This document shows, one piece after another, positions 35,814 to 45,598 of a stretch of DNA of 60,888 nucleotides. Position numbers and translations under genes: made by a program. The stretch spans positions 1 through 60,888 of the forward strand of contig JAFUYJ010000042.1 of assembly GCA_017470645.1 (NCBI GenBank). Reading direction: 5' to 3'. Every line of letters starts with the position of its first letter. The first letter of the stretch is position 1. This DNA is from Clostridia bacterium. GTDB taxonomy: Bacteria > Bacillota > Clostridia > TANB77 > CAG-508. Below the pieces are notes generated by a model, which was not told where the DNA came from, made no database searches, and saw only the letters and a program-made list of their open reading frames with translations.

Positions 35814-36689
35814 TCAAGCAAGTTTGGTAATGTTCTTTACGGAAACTGCCAGAGGTTCAGCAAAGGGAATATCTATCTTCTTTGCTCTACTAGCTACGTC
35901 TTCTTCTAACACGGCTCCAATGTATCTTGAACTATTCAGATTATCAACGTCAACTAAAACATTTGCAACGTTGCTTCTGTAAAGTTCTGAAGATTCAAGC
36001 AAATCCATGTTGATTTTTGCATAGCACAGAAAAACCTGTGAAGTCCAGCTTTTTAAATCAGTACTAAATACCAAGAACTGTCCCATAGGTTCAACTAAGC
36101 ATCCTTTGGAAACAGTCATGTCACCAATCTTCAAGATGAAAACTTTCGAATGATCAGTTCTAGTTAACATCCGATGAGGCTGAGAGCTTTTAAGACGATT
36201 GAAAACTCTTGCCTTCATATCTGATGGTGTAATACCATCTACAGACATATAGCCGAAGCTGTTTATCAAAGAACCAACAATTTTGGAACGAGTGAAAGTG
36301 TTAACTAACTGTTCCTTGTTGAAGTTCTCAGACAACTCATCAATACAGAAATTTCCATAAATTGTGTTGGAAAATTTGATGATAACATCATCTATCTGTT
36401 CGCAGGATTCAATCTTGTAACTCCTCATGGTAGATGGGGTATTTAAGATAAAAGAATATTCATCTTCAATATCCTGTTCTGCGTCAGATAAATCTGTAAT
36501 GATAAGGTCGCTAGATAAGACTAAATGCCGTGAAGGCAATTTGCATTCAGTTGTAGGCTCAATTTTCTGCTTTTCAGCAGAGTGAGCTACAAAACTGGTA
36601 GCACTTGTGTTGTACAGTTTACCCTTAGACATCAAATTAGATAATGCCTTCAGGACTGCCACTTCTTTTTCTGATTCGTTGTTGGACAT
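35814..36689 (-). CDS. Unknown protein with foreign codon use
   Basis: 291 residues, no family recognised. No signal peptide or transmembrane helix is obvious; it reads as a soluble mixed alpha/beta protein with many Ser and Asp residues. Codon use stands out: more G/C third bases, TGA as stop, and two CGG arginine codons (36528-36530 and 36171-36173) that are otherwise absent from native genes. It has a textbook promoter (TTGACT, 17 bp, TATAAT) and AAGGAGTGAT before the ATG. It lies alone on the minus strand between spoIIQ and addA. I infer recent horizontal acquisition, perhaps from a phage or element. Function unknown. Confidence 0.75.
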   Translation of the reverse strand: MSNNESEKEVAVLKALSNLMSKGKLYNTSATSFVAHSAEKQKIEPTTECKLPSRHLVLSSDLIITDLSDAEQDIEDEYSFILNTPSTMRSYKIESCEQIDDVIIKFSNTIYGNFCIDELSENFNKEQLVNTFTRSKIVGSLINSFGYMSVDGITPSDMKARVFNRLKSSQPHRMLTRTDHSKVFILKIGDMTVSKGCLVEPMGQFLVFSTDLKSWTSQVFLCYAKINMDLLESSELYRSNVANVLVDVDNLNSSRYIGAVLEEDVASRAKKIDIPFAEPLAVSVKNITKLA

Positions 36690-36724
36690 GTTGTAATATC
36701 ACTCCTTATAAAAATATAGAACAT

Positions 36725-36753
36725 ATTATAACAAATTTATAAATAAAAGTCAA
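36725..36753 (-). promoter_or_regulatory. Strong promoter of the orphan gene
   Basis: On the minus strand: TTGACT (36753-36748), a 17-bp spacer and TATAAT (36730-36725). Confidence 0.8.
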
Positions 36754-36772
36754 TTTACGTAAACTGATATTA

Positions 36773-36801
36773 TTGAAAAAAACATTCAAATAATATATAC
36801 T
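36773..36801 (+). promoter_or_regulatory. Promoter of addA
   Basis: TTGAAA (36773-36778), a 17-bp spacer and TATACT (36796-36801). Confidence 0.6.
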
Positions 36802-36832
36802 AAATAAAAATCCAAAAATGGGAGGTACAAAA

Positions 36833-39800
36833 GTGTCAGAAGTAAAGTGGACAAAAGAACAAACTCTAGCAATAAATGAAAAAGGAAACAATATTTTAGT
36901 TGCAGCTGCAGCACGGAAGTGGAAAAACAGCCGTTTTAGTAGAAAGAATAATAAATAAAGTTATAAATGATAAGGTAGATATTGACAAAATATTAATTGT
37001 TACATTTACTAGTGCAGCTGCAAGTGAAATGAGAGAAAGAATTTTAGAAGCAATATACAAGAAAATAGAAGAAGACCCTTCTAATGCTGATTTGCAAAGA
37101 CAAATTATTTTGCTAAATAAAGCAAACATTAGCACAATTCACTCATTTTGCTTAGATGTTATAAGAAATAATTTTTATGAAATTGATACATCAGCCAACT
37201 TCAGAGTAGCAGATACAGCTGAAATAGAATTATTGAAACAGGAAATTATAGATGACTTATTTGAAGAAAAATATATAAATGAAGATAAATCATTTGAAAA
37301 ATTATTAAATACATATACAAATTATCGCGGAGATGAAAATTTAAGGCAATTAATTCTTAATATATATAGATTTATTCAAAGTAGTCCATTTCCCGAAAAA
37401 TGGCTAAATGATCAAGTTGAAAAGTTTAATTTAAAGGACAAATTAGACAATGACTTCTCAGAAACTATGTGGGGACAAATTTTACTGGAAAATTTTAAGG
37501 AAGAGCTAGTTGATTCAATATTAAAATTAAAACAGGTTCACAAAAATATTTCAAGGTTCGAGGAATTAGAAAAATATCAAATAATAATAGAAAATGATAT
37601 TGATAGCTTAGAAGAAATAATGAACAATACCAATTCCTGGGAAAATGCATATAATAGCGCATTAACATTATCATGGACAAAATGGCCTTCAGATAGAAAA
37701 ATTACAATTGAAGCAAAAGATGAAGCAAAAGAAATTAGAGATAGTGTTAAGAAAAAAGTAGCGGCAACAATAGAAAAGTACTTAATATATAATTCAAAAC
37801 AGGCAAATATTGATATTTATGAAATGTACGATATATTAGATTCAATAAAAAAGCTCGTAATAGAATTTACCGCAAAATTTGCAGCAAGAAAAAAAGAAAA
37901 AAATATAGTAGACTTTAATGATATAGAGCATTTTGCACTAAACATATTGCTAAAAGAAGATGAAAATGGTGTAATATGCGAGACTGATGTAGCTAAAAAA
38001 TATAAAGAAAAATTTGAAGAAATAGCTATAGATGAATATCAGGATAGTAATGACGTTCAAGAACATATTTTAAAAAGTGTTTCAAGAGGAAACAACATTT
38101 TCATGGTTGGAGATGTTAAGCAAAGTATTTATAAATTTAGACAAGCAAAACCTGAGTTGTTTTTGGAAAAATATTCGTTATATAAATCAAAAGGCGAACC
38201 AATTTCTGCTGGAATGAAAATTAAACTATTTAAGAATTTTAGAAGTAGGGAAAACGTACTTGATTTAACAAATTTAATTTTCGAAAATATTATGAGTCCT
38301 AAATTAGGAAATATTGCTTATGATAGTTCAGAATTTTTAAATTATGGTGCTAATTTTCCAGAACCTGATTTTGATTTTATTGATGATGTGAGTGATGATG
38401 ATTTAGAGAAGTCTTTTCAAGAAAATCAGAATAATAATTATGCCGGAATTGCAGAGTTAAATATAATTGATTTAAAAGCTCCAGAAGCTGACATATACAA
38501 AGACACAAACGATGAAAATACGCAAGAAGAAACTGAAGAAGTTTCAGAAAATCAAGATAGAGTTGAAGATGTTGTTATAGAAGCAAAATACGTAGCAAAG
38601 AAAATAAAAGAATTAATAGATAGCAATTATCAGGTATATGATAGAAAAAAAGGATATAGAAAAGTTACATACAAAGATATAGTAGTACTTTTACGTTCAA
38701 CAAAAATATCAGCACCAATTTTTGAAAAAGAAATTTCAAATTTAAACATGCCTGTATTTAGTGATGTATCATCTGAATACCTTGAATCAATGGAGATTCA
38801 GACAATTATGTGTTTATTAAAAATAATAGATAATCCAATGCAAGATATACCATTAGTTACTGTTTTAAGGTCAAGCATAGGAGGATTTACTGATAATGAG
38901 TTGGTTGAAATTAGAGGAAATGATAAAAACATATCCTTCTATGAATCTTTAAAAAACAAATATAATGAACTAAAGTCTGATGATGACAAAAAGAATATTG
39001 ATGGTAAAGATTATGAGAAAGAAAACAAAGAAGATAGTAAAATTGATTTAAAGAATAAAATAGAAAATTTCCTAAATAATCTAAAAAAATGGCAAAGTGA
39101 AGAACAATATATGGCTTTAGATGAACTTATTTGGCAAATTTATTCAGACACAAATTTTTATAACTATGTAACATTATTACCAAATGGAGCACTTAGACAA
39201 GCAAACCTAAAAATGTTATTTGAAAGAGCAAAACAATATGAATCAGCAAGTTTTAAGGGATTGTTTAACTTTATTAATTTTATAGATAAACTTCATTCAA
39301 GTAGTGGGGATTTGTCATCTGCTAAACTAATAGGCGAAAATGAAAATGTAGTAAGAATAATGAGTATTCACAAAAGTAAAGGGCTGGAGTTTCCCGTGGT
39401 ATTTTTATCTTGTATGGGAAAACAATTCAATTTGCAAGATTTAAATGATAATATAATTTTACACCAAGAATTAGGTTTCGGTCCAAAGTATATTAACGCA
39501 GATAAGAAAATTGAATATACTACTCTTGCAAAAGAAGCAATAAGGTTACAGTCAAAAGTTGAAACGTTATCAGAGGAAATGAGAGTACTTTATGTTGCAC
39601 TAACAAGAGCAAAAGAAAAACTGATTATTACAGGCGTTTCAAAAGATATAGAAAAATCATTTAAGGAAAAAGAAAGCTTAACGCAGATGTATAAAACTGA
39701 AAATAATCAGATTAATCCAGCTCTATTAAAGAGATACAAATCATATTTAGATTGGATTGAATTAGTGTACTTTAACAATATTGAAAATATAAAAGAATAC

Positions 39801-40634
39801 ATGAATTTAAACATTATAAAAAAAGATGATTTGATGAAAGAATTAAATGAAGATAGCGAGGATATTTCTGAGGAGAACATTATAAATAATCTAGAAGATA
39901 AAATAAAAGCAATTGAACAGTCAAAAATGAAAGAACTTTCGAAAACACTTAAATGGAAATATTTCTACATGGATTCATCAGCTATCCCTACAAAAACATC
40001 AGTTACAAAATTAAAAGAAGCCGAAAATGAACAAATCATTTCTATAGAAGAACTTGATGAAAATCAAGAATCTAAATTTGCAGTTGCAAGGCCACAATTC
40101 TTAAATGAAGATGTTGAAATTACTGGTGCACAAAAAGGAACATTAATGCATTTGTGTTTCCAAAAGTTGGATGAACGAAAAGAATACACAAAGCAAATGC
40201 TACAAGATCTTGTTGATGATATGGTTCGTAGAAAGTTAATAACAGTTCTTGAAGGTAAAGCAATTAACATGTACAAGTTATATGCATATACCAAGTCAGA
40301 TTTATTTAAACAACTTAAAAATGCGAAAAAAGTATATAAAGAACAACCATTTTATATTAATATAAAAGCAGATGAAATATATGGAAATGGGTTACAAGAT
40401 AATATATTGGTTCAAGGTATTATAGATTTGTACTTTATTGATGAAAACGGAAAAGTAGTTTTAGTAGACTATAAAACAGACTACGTTGAAAAAGGAAAAG
40501 AAAACGATTTAGTAGAAAAATACAGAAAGCAATTGGAAATATATAAAACAGCATTACAGCAAGCCTTGGGAAAAAATGTGGATAATTGTTATATATATTC
40601 TGTATATTTGGAGAAAATGATTGAGATTGCTTAA
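36833..40634 (+). CDS. addA: Helicase-nuclease subunit AddA, read through a +1 frameshift
   Basis: About 1266 residues when joined, from a GTG seven bases after GGAGGT. Residues 1-27 (SEVKWTKEQTLAINEKGNN and ILVAAAA) are in the first frame; the Walker A motif AAAA-GSGKTAVLVERI continues in the +1 frame. Further motifs are the Walker B-type DEYQDSND, QSIYKFRQAKPELF, MSIHKSKGLEFPVVFL, VALTRAKEKL and the C-terminal RecB-like nuclease site VDYKTDYV. It acts with AddB in double-strand break repair and Chi recognition. The addB gene, usually just upstream, is not in the window. The extra C is at 36914, directly before the first Gly of GSGKT. Confidence 0.93.
36914..36917 (+). other. addA: CGG-A +1 recoding site in addA
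   Basis: The zero frame reads GCA GCA CGG AAG; the conserved protein continues GCA-GCA-(C)-GGA-AGT-GGA-AAA (A-A-G-S-G-K), inside Walker A. Confidence 0.85.
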
Positions 40635-40683
40635 TTATAATTGTGAATTGTAAAGTCAAATTTACGAGAATTAGTAAGGTAAA

Positions 40684-40710
40684 AAGGTTAGTATTCGTAC
40701 TAACCTTTAA
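40684..40710. terminator. Bidirectional terminator between addA and spoVAC
   Basis: AAAGGTTAGT pairs with ACTAACCTTT around a 6-nt loop, with A and T runs on its two sides. Confidence 0.8.
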
Positions 40711-40728
40711 AAATTTCTGGATTTAATT

Positions 40729-41172
40729 TTAAGTAGACAGAGTTGCAATCAAACCAATTAACACAGATGAACAAATTCCAAACACAAGTACAGGTCCTGC
40801 AACAGTAAACATTTTACCGCCAACGCCCATAACGTAGCCTTCAGATTTATATTCTATAGCAGGTGAAACAATGGAGTTTGCAAAACCAGTAATAGGAATT
40901 AAAGAACCTGCACCTGCAAATTTTCCAATTTTATTGAAAATATTTAGTCCTGTCAATAATGCAGCAACACCAATTAATACAATTGAAACAACAGTTGATG
41001 CAGATGTTTGATCTAATCCTTTATACATAGCAAAATCCATTATAATTTGACCAATGGAACATATTAATCCACCAACCCAAAAGGCGTTAAAGCAATTCTT
41101 CAAAATAGGAGAGTTCGGAGATTTTTTATCTACATAATCGCTATATTCTTTTTTCGTTTCAATAGGTTTCAT
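40729..41172 (-). CDS. spoVAC: Stage V sporulation protein AC
   Basis: 147 residues with about four transmembrane helices. The conserved SpoVAC features are the N-terminal YVDKKSPNSPILKNCFNAF stretch and TGFANSIVSPAIEYKSEGYV with the GVGGKMFTVAGPV segment. SpoVAC forms the membrane channel that carries dipicolinic acid into spores. The usual partners spoVAD and spoVAE are not adjacent; a dodecin-like gene precedes it in the same direction. Confidence 0.92.
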   Translation of the reverse strand: MKPIETKKEYSDYVDKKSPNSPILKNCFNAFWVGGLICSIGQIIMDFAMYKGLDQTSASTVVSIVLIGVAALLTGLNIFNKIGKFAGAGSLIPITGFANSIVSPAIEYKSEGYVMGVGGKMFTVAGPVLVFGICSSVLIGLIATLST

Positions 41173-41192
41173 AATTTAATAATGCCTCCTTT

Positions 41193-41408
41193 TTAGTCTT
41201 TTCTTTCTCTATCAATCACAAATGAGATATCTAAATCAACAAAATATTCTGATATTTTATTTCCGCTTATTTTTGCATATTGGTTTAAAACTTTCACGCT
41301 TGACAAGTAGTCAATGGTTTTTGATGCCGCGGCAATAGAACTTGTAATTGCATCTTTCCACGAAGTTTCAGAACTACCGGTAATAAATAAATGTTTTTCC
41401 ATATCCAT
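41193..41408 (-). CDS. Dodecin-like flavin-binding protein
   Basis: 71 residues from the ATG behind GAAAGGATTG; an in-frame ATG 30 bases upstream is less likely. The pattern GSSETSWKDAITSSIAAASK, then VKVLNQYAKISGN and the final strand FVDLDISFVIDR, fits the dodecin fold (beta-alpha-beta-beta). Dodecins are dodecameric flavin or CoA stores. Here it is 20 bases upstream of spoVAC, so a spore-related storage role is possible. That role is inference. Confidence 0.75.
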   Translation of the reverse strand: MDMEKHLFITGSSETSWKDAITSSIAAASKTIDYLSSVKVLNQYAKISGNKISEYFVDLDISFVIDRERKD

Positions 41409-41430
41409 ATAATCAATCCTTTCTAGAACA

Positions 41431-41474
41431 TGAGACATTTTTGTGGGACATTTTGGGACGGTCTTTTTGTCTCA
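41431..41474. repeat. TGAGACA palindrome with internal GGGAC motifs
   Basis: TGAGACA (41431-41437) pairs with TGTCTCA (41468-41474); the loop holds two GGGAC copies. It lies between the divergent dodecin and yibE/F genes. Confidence 0.6.
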
Positions 41475-41586
41475 TCATAATATTTTGTTATTATTGTAAC
41501 TTTTTTAACAATTTTTATACCAAAAAAATAAAATTTGTGTTATTATAGAAGCGAGTTACAAAAATGGTAAGAAAAGAGGTAAAAAA

Positions 41587-42789
41587 ATGAAAGAAAAAGT
41601 AGTATTTACAGTAGTATTAATTTTATCAATAATTTACATATTAATTGGAAATAAGATTGCAATGAAGGATAACAGTTTTTTGAATCAAGTAACAAAGGTG
41701 GATAATCCAAGAGCCACAGTTACAAGAATAATTGAAAGAAAAGAAACACCGCTTTATGTTGATGGTTTAGATAACCAATATAATACAGATATTGTATTTG
41801 AGGCACAAATTCTATCTGGAAAAAACAAAGATAGATTGGTTATAGCAACCCAGAACATTTCAACTTACATTGCTGGAACAGTAAAAGAGGTTGAGATAGG
41901 TGATAAAGTTTTATTATATAATCAAGAAAGCTATGATGGACAATCATTATGGTATTTTATGGAGTATTCAAGAACAACAGCGTTAATTGTTTTAACTGCT
42001 ATATTCTTAGGATTAATTTTATTGTTTGGTAGAAAACAAGGAATAAAGACCTTAGTTTCCTTGGTATTTACCGTATTATCAATCTTTTTAGTATTGATAC
42101 CAGCAATTTTAGGAGGGCAAAACATTTATGCATGGACAATTGCAACATGTGCATTTATAACTCTAAGCACAGTTTTACTAGTATATGGGTCTAGCAGAAA
42201 AACTTTTGCAACTGCATTAGGATGTATAGGCGGAGTCATTGTTGCAGGTATTTTAACGTTAATTATGAATGCTGCATTAAAATTAACAGGATTTACAGAT
42301 GAAAATGCTATATACTTACAACAGTTAAATTCGTCAATAGATTTGAAAGCAATAATATTTGGAGGAATTTTGATTGGTGCATTAGGTGCAATAATGGATG
42401 TTTCAATAGATATTGCATCATCACTTAGCGAAGTGGCTGATAAAATGGAAAAACCAGATTTTCGTACAATTGTAAAATCAGGATTTAATATTGGAAAAGA
42501 TATAATGGGAACAATGACAAATACACTTATTCTAGCATACATAGGTAGTTCTTTATCTACAGTGTTATTGTTAACTGCAAGTAGTCATTCAATATCATAT
42601 TTGTTCAATTTGGAAATGATTGCTGTGGAAATTTTACAAGCAATTGTTGGAAGTATAGGTATTTTAACAACTATTCCATTAACTTCAGTTATTGCTGCTA
42701 CTTTGTATAAGTATGTTGATACAAGTAAATATGTGTATAAATACAAAGGAAATATTAATAGAAATAAAGTTACAGAGGACGATAAATAA
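41587..42789 (+). CDS. YibE/F-family membrane protein
   Basis: 400 residues. An N-terminal anchor helix (about 4-23) and extracytoplasmic domain (about 30-130) are followed by seven to eight transmembrane helices. The family-typical segment GALGAIMDVSIDIASSLSEV is clear (about 260-280). YibE/F proteins are poorly known multi-pass membrane proteins. It is followed after 15 bases by ruvA; RBS GAAAAGAGGT. Confidence 0.85.
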   Translation: MKEKVVFTVVLILSIIYILIGNKIAMKDNSFLNQVTKVDNPRATVTRIIERKETPLYVDGLDNQYNTDIVFEAQILSGKNKDRLVIATQNISTYIAGTVKEVEIGDKVLLYNQESYDGQSLWYFMEYSRTTALIVLTAIFLGLILLFGRKQGIKTLVSLVFTVLSIFLVLIPAILGGQNIYAWTIATCAFITLSTVLLVYGSSRKTFATALGCIGGVIVAGILTLIMNAALKLTGFTDENAIYLQQLNSSIDLKAIIFGGILIGALGAIMDVSIDIASSLSEVADKMEKPDFRTIVKSGFNIGKDIMGTMTNTLILAYIGSSLSTVLLLTASSHSISYLFNLEMIAVEILQAIVGSIGILTTIPLTSVIAATLYKYVDTSKYVYKYKGNINRNKVTEDDK

Positions 42790-42804
42790 ATTTAGGAGGA
42801 TAAT

Positions 42805-43410
42805 ATGTACGCGTACATAAAAGGAACTTTAGAAATAAAAACAGCAGAATATGTTGTTGTAGAAACATGCGGTATCGGATATAAAATTTTTATGTCCGAA
42901 ACTGCAATAGATAAATTAGGCGAATTAGGTAGTCAAGTGAAAATTCATACATATTTAAGAGTAAGAGAAGATGATATGAGTTTGTTTGGATTCAATACAA
43001 ATGAAGAGTTACGTATGTTTGAATTATTGTTATCAGTAAGTGGGGTTGGAGCTAAATCTGCGATTGTTATTTTATCAAATATTACGCCTTCTAGTTTCGC
43101 ATTGGCGGTAATTACTGATGATGTAGGAAAACTTAAAAAGCTTCCTGGAATTGGACCTAAGACGGCTCAAAGAATTATTTTAGAACTTAAGGATAAGCTT
43201 AAGGCTGTGGAAGATACAGATAAAGGTGAACTAGAGGAAATGCTTGCTAAGAAGGAGGCTGATAGTGAGAAGGTTTCTGAAGCTTTGGCTGCTCTGCAGG
43301 TTCTTGGGTATGGTAGAAAAGAGATTGAGAAGGCTTTTGAAAAGTTGGATTTGGCTGAGCTTAGCGTTGAGGATATTATTAAGAAGGGATTGCTTTATTT
43401 GGCGAAATAA
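42805..43410 (+). CDS. ruvA: Holliday junction DNA helicase subunit RuvA
   Basis: 201 residues. OB-fold (about 1-63), the two helix-hairpin-helix motifs (LLSVSGVGAKSA and LKKLPGIGPKTAQRI, about 72-120) and the C-terminal RuvB-binding domain (about 145-201). It tetramerises on Holliday junctions. The usual next gene ruvB is replaced here by rarA, so RuvB must be encoded elsewhere. RBS TTAGGAGGAT. Confidence 0.95.
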   Translation: MYAYIKGTLEIKTAEYVVVETCGIGYKIFMSETAIDKLGELGSQVKIHTYLRVREDDMSLFGFNTNEELRMFELLLSVSGVGAKSAIVILSNITPSSFALAVITDDVGKLKKLPGIGPKTAQRIILELKDKLKAVEDTDKGELEEMLAKKEADSEKVSEALAALQVLGYGRKEIEKAFEKLDLAELSVEDIIKKGLLYLAK

Positions 43411-43477
43411 GTTGGTGCAGATTAGGCAGCAGTAAAGTGTGTTGCTACTCTACTGTTGTGAAGGAGGATGATTGATT

Positions 43478-44725
43478 GTGAATAGTAATGAACCTTTGGC
43501 GTTTCGTATGAAGCCGGAATGTTTGGAAGATTACGTGGGTCAAGAGCATATATTGGCAAAAGATAAGATACTGTATAGGACTATAAAGGCGGATAGGTTG
43601 TCTAGTATTATTTTGTGGGGACCTCCTGGGTGTGGTAAGACTTCGCTTGCTAAGGTTATTAGTAATACTACTAAGTATAAGTTTAAGAAAATTAATGCTG
43701 TAACTTCTGGGGTATCAGATATAAAAGCGGCTATAGAAGAAGCTCAAAATATAATGCTTAATCCAAGTGGAAAGTGTATTTTGTTTATAGATGAGATTCA
43801 TAGATTTAACAAGTTACAGCAAGATGCTTTATTGCCATTTGTTGAAAATGGTACAGTAATTCTTATAGGAGCTACTACAGAGAACCCATATTTTGAGGTA
43901 AATAAGGCTTTAATTTCAAGGTCTATGGTGTTTAAGTTAAATCCTCTTACTAAACAAGATATTTTTAAAATATTAAAGAAATCTCTAACTGATAAAAGAG
44001 GTTTGGGAGACTATGATATTAAGATAGAAGATGATACTTTAATGAAGATTGCCGAAGTTTCTAACGGTGATGTAAGAACAGCTTTAAATGGTTTGGAAGT
44101 TGCTGTTTTAACAACTGAAATGGATGCTGATGGTTTCATTCATATAACAAATGAAATTGCTGCTGATAGTGTTCAAAACAGAAAGGCAATTTTTGATAAA
44201 AATGGTGATAGTCACTATGATAATATAAGTGCTTTTATAAAATCAATGCGTGGAAGTGATGCAGATGCTGCGTTATTCTATTTAGCAAGAGCATTAAATG
44301 GCGGTGAAGATCCAATGTTCTTAGCGAGAAGAATTGTAATTTCTGCTGCAGAGGATGTTGGAATGGCAAATCCAAATGCTTTGGTTGTAGCTAATAGTGC
44401 AATGCAAGCCGTGCATATGGTGGGAATGCCAGAGGCTAGAATTATATTGGCAGAAGCGGCTGTATATAACGCAAAATCTCCAAAATCAAATGCTGCTTAT
44501 TTAGGAATAGATAGAGCATTGTCAGATGTAAAAAATTCAGACACAGGTGAAATTCCAATGCATATTAGAAATGCACCAGCTGAAGGAATGGAGAAAGAAG
44601 GGTATGGTGTGGGGTATAAGTATCCTCATGACTATCCTGGACATTGGGTTGAACAACAATATTTACCAGATAAAATGTTAGGAACTCAGTATTATGTTGA
44701 AGATGAAACAGCTGCAAAAATATAG
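43478..44725 (+). CDS. rarA: Replication-associated recombination protein RarA/MgsA
   Basis: About 415 residues from GTG 43478, ten bases after GGAGG; TTG 43472 is an alternative. AAA+ motifs: Walker [15 protein letters not shown], Walker [14 protein letters not shown], sensor [10 protein letters not shown]. The C-terminal MgsA tetramerisation domain contains [18 protein letters not shown] and [17 protein letters not shown] sequence. It acts at stalled forks. The ruvA-rarA arrangement suggests a recombination cluster. Confidence 0.93.
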   Translation: MNSNEPLAFRMKPECLEDYVGQEHILAKDKILYRTIKADRLSSIILWGPPGCGKTSLAKVISNTTKYKFKKINAVTSGVSDIKAAIEEAQNIMLNPSGKCILFIDEIHRFNKLQQDALLPFVENGTVILIGATTENPYFEVNKALISRSMVFKLNPLTKQDIFKILKKSLTDKRGLGDYDIKIEDDTLMKIAEVSNGDVRTALNGLEVAVLTTEMDADGFIHITNEIAADSVQNRKAIFDKNGDSHYDNISAFIKSMRGSDADAALFYLARALNGGEDPMFLARRIVISAAEDVGMANPNALVVANSAMQAVHMVGMPEARIILAEAAVYNAKSPKSNAAYLGIDRALSDVKNSDTGEIPMHIRNAPAEGMEKEGYGVGYKYPHDYPGHWVEQQYLPDKMLGTQYYVEDETAAKI

Positions 44726-44750
44726 AAGACTAGAAATTAATAAAAAAATA

Positions 44751-44779
44751 TTGATATTGTGTAAATTAAGTGTTAGAAT
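44751..44779 (+). promoter_or_regulatory. Sigma-A promoter for the DUF4190 gene
   Basis: TTGATA (44751-44756), a 17-bp spacer and TAGAAT (44774-44779). Confidence 0.65.
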
Positions 44780-44810
44780 GAAGTCATATAACTAGAAAGG
44801 AGATAAAAAA

Positions 44811-45095
44811 ATGGAAGACAATAACGAAGTAATTAATAACGGTACAAATACTGTTGAAAAGAAGATTAATGGTTCAGCTTTAGCAAGTTTCATTTTAGGT
44901 ATAATCAGTTTGATAATTGCTGGTATTCCATGCGGTACAGCTGCTGTTATAACTGGTATCATTGGATTAACAAAATTTGATGAAGAAAAAGAAAATAATA
45001 AATGGATGGCAATAGCTGGAATTATACTTGGTGTTATTGGAGCAGTAGCAGCAATAATTTTAATACCTTTTGTTTTAAAGGAATTTAATATATAA
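44811..45095 (+). CDS. DUF4190-type small membrane protein
   Basis: 94 residues. An Asn/Glu-rich N-terminus, then two transmembrane helices (about 24-50 and 65-90). The connecting GLTKFDEEKENNKWMAIAGI is the DUF4190 pattern. Own promoter, RBS AAAGGAGAT and terminator. Function unknown. Confidence 0.75.
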   Translation: MEDNNEVINNGTNTVEKKINGSALASFILGIISLIIAGIPCGTAAVITGIIGLTKFDEEKENNKWMAIAGIILGVIGAVAAIILIPFVLKEFNI

Positions 45096-45107
45096 TGGAA
45101 TCACGAA

Positions 45108-45139
45108 GAGCAGTGTTTTGTTAAAATACTGCTTTTTTT
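45108..45139 (+). terminator. Terminator after the DUF4190 gene
   Basis: GAGCAGT-type arm pairs with ACTGCTT and is followed by seven T. Confidence 0.75.
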
Positions 45140-45161
45140 GTGGAAAAATTCAGTAAATCGC

Positions 45162-45195
45162 TTGACATTTCTAAAAAAATAGTGTAAAGTATAAT
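45162..45195 (+). promoter_or_regulatory. Promoter region of the ylxM-ffh operon
   Basis: TTGACA at 45162-45167. A TAAAGT hexamer lies 17 bp downstream (45185-45190) and a TATAAT at 45190-45195 (22 bp). The true -10 is uncertain. Confidence 0.5.
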
Positions 45196-45233
45196 AGCAT
45201 TACAAAAATGAAAGGGAAAAATAAGGATAAAAT

Positions 45234-45581
45234 ATGGAAAAAAATGTTGAAATAAGTGTGCTATGCCAACTATATGGAAAAGCATTAACTGAAAAGCAAT
45301 ATGAAGTCTTAACAGACTATTACAACAATGACTTATCACTTTCAGAAATTGCAGAAAACAATAATATCACAAGGCAAGCAGTCAGAGATATTATAAAAAA
45401 AGGTGAAAATAAATTATATGAATTAGAAGACAATATTTCATTAATGAAAAAAGTGTTTGAAGAGGAAAAAATTGTTAGCAATATAAACAAAGAATTGGAT
45501 GAAATAAAGAGATTAACTAATTCTAATAAAGAAGTAACCAAAAAGATACTAAATATCGAAAGAGAATTAAAGAAATTATAA
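45234..45581 (+). CDS. ylxM: YlxM family DNA-binding protein
   Basis: 115 residues. The helix-turn-helix segment LTDYYNNDLSLSEIAENNNI followed by TRQAVRDIIKKGE (about 27-59) is typical of YlxM, a probable modulator of the SRP pathway. It lies 17 bases before ffh, the standard order. Confidence 0.9.
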   Translation: MEKNVEISVLCQLYGKALTEKQYEVLTDYYNNDLSLSEIAENNNITRQAVRDIIKKGENKLYELEDNISLMKKVFEEEKIVSNINKELDEIKRLTNSNKEVTKKILNIERELKKL

Positions 45582-45598
45582 AATGGGGAGGAATCCAA

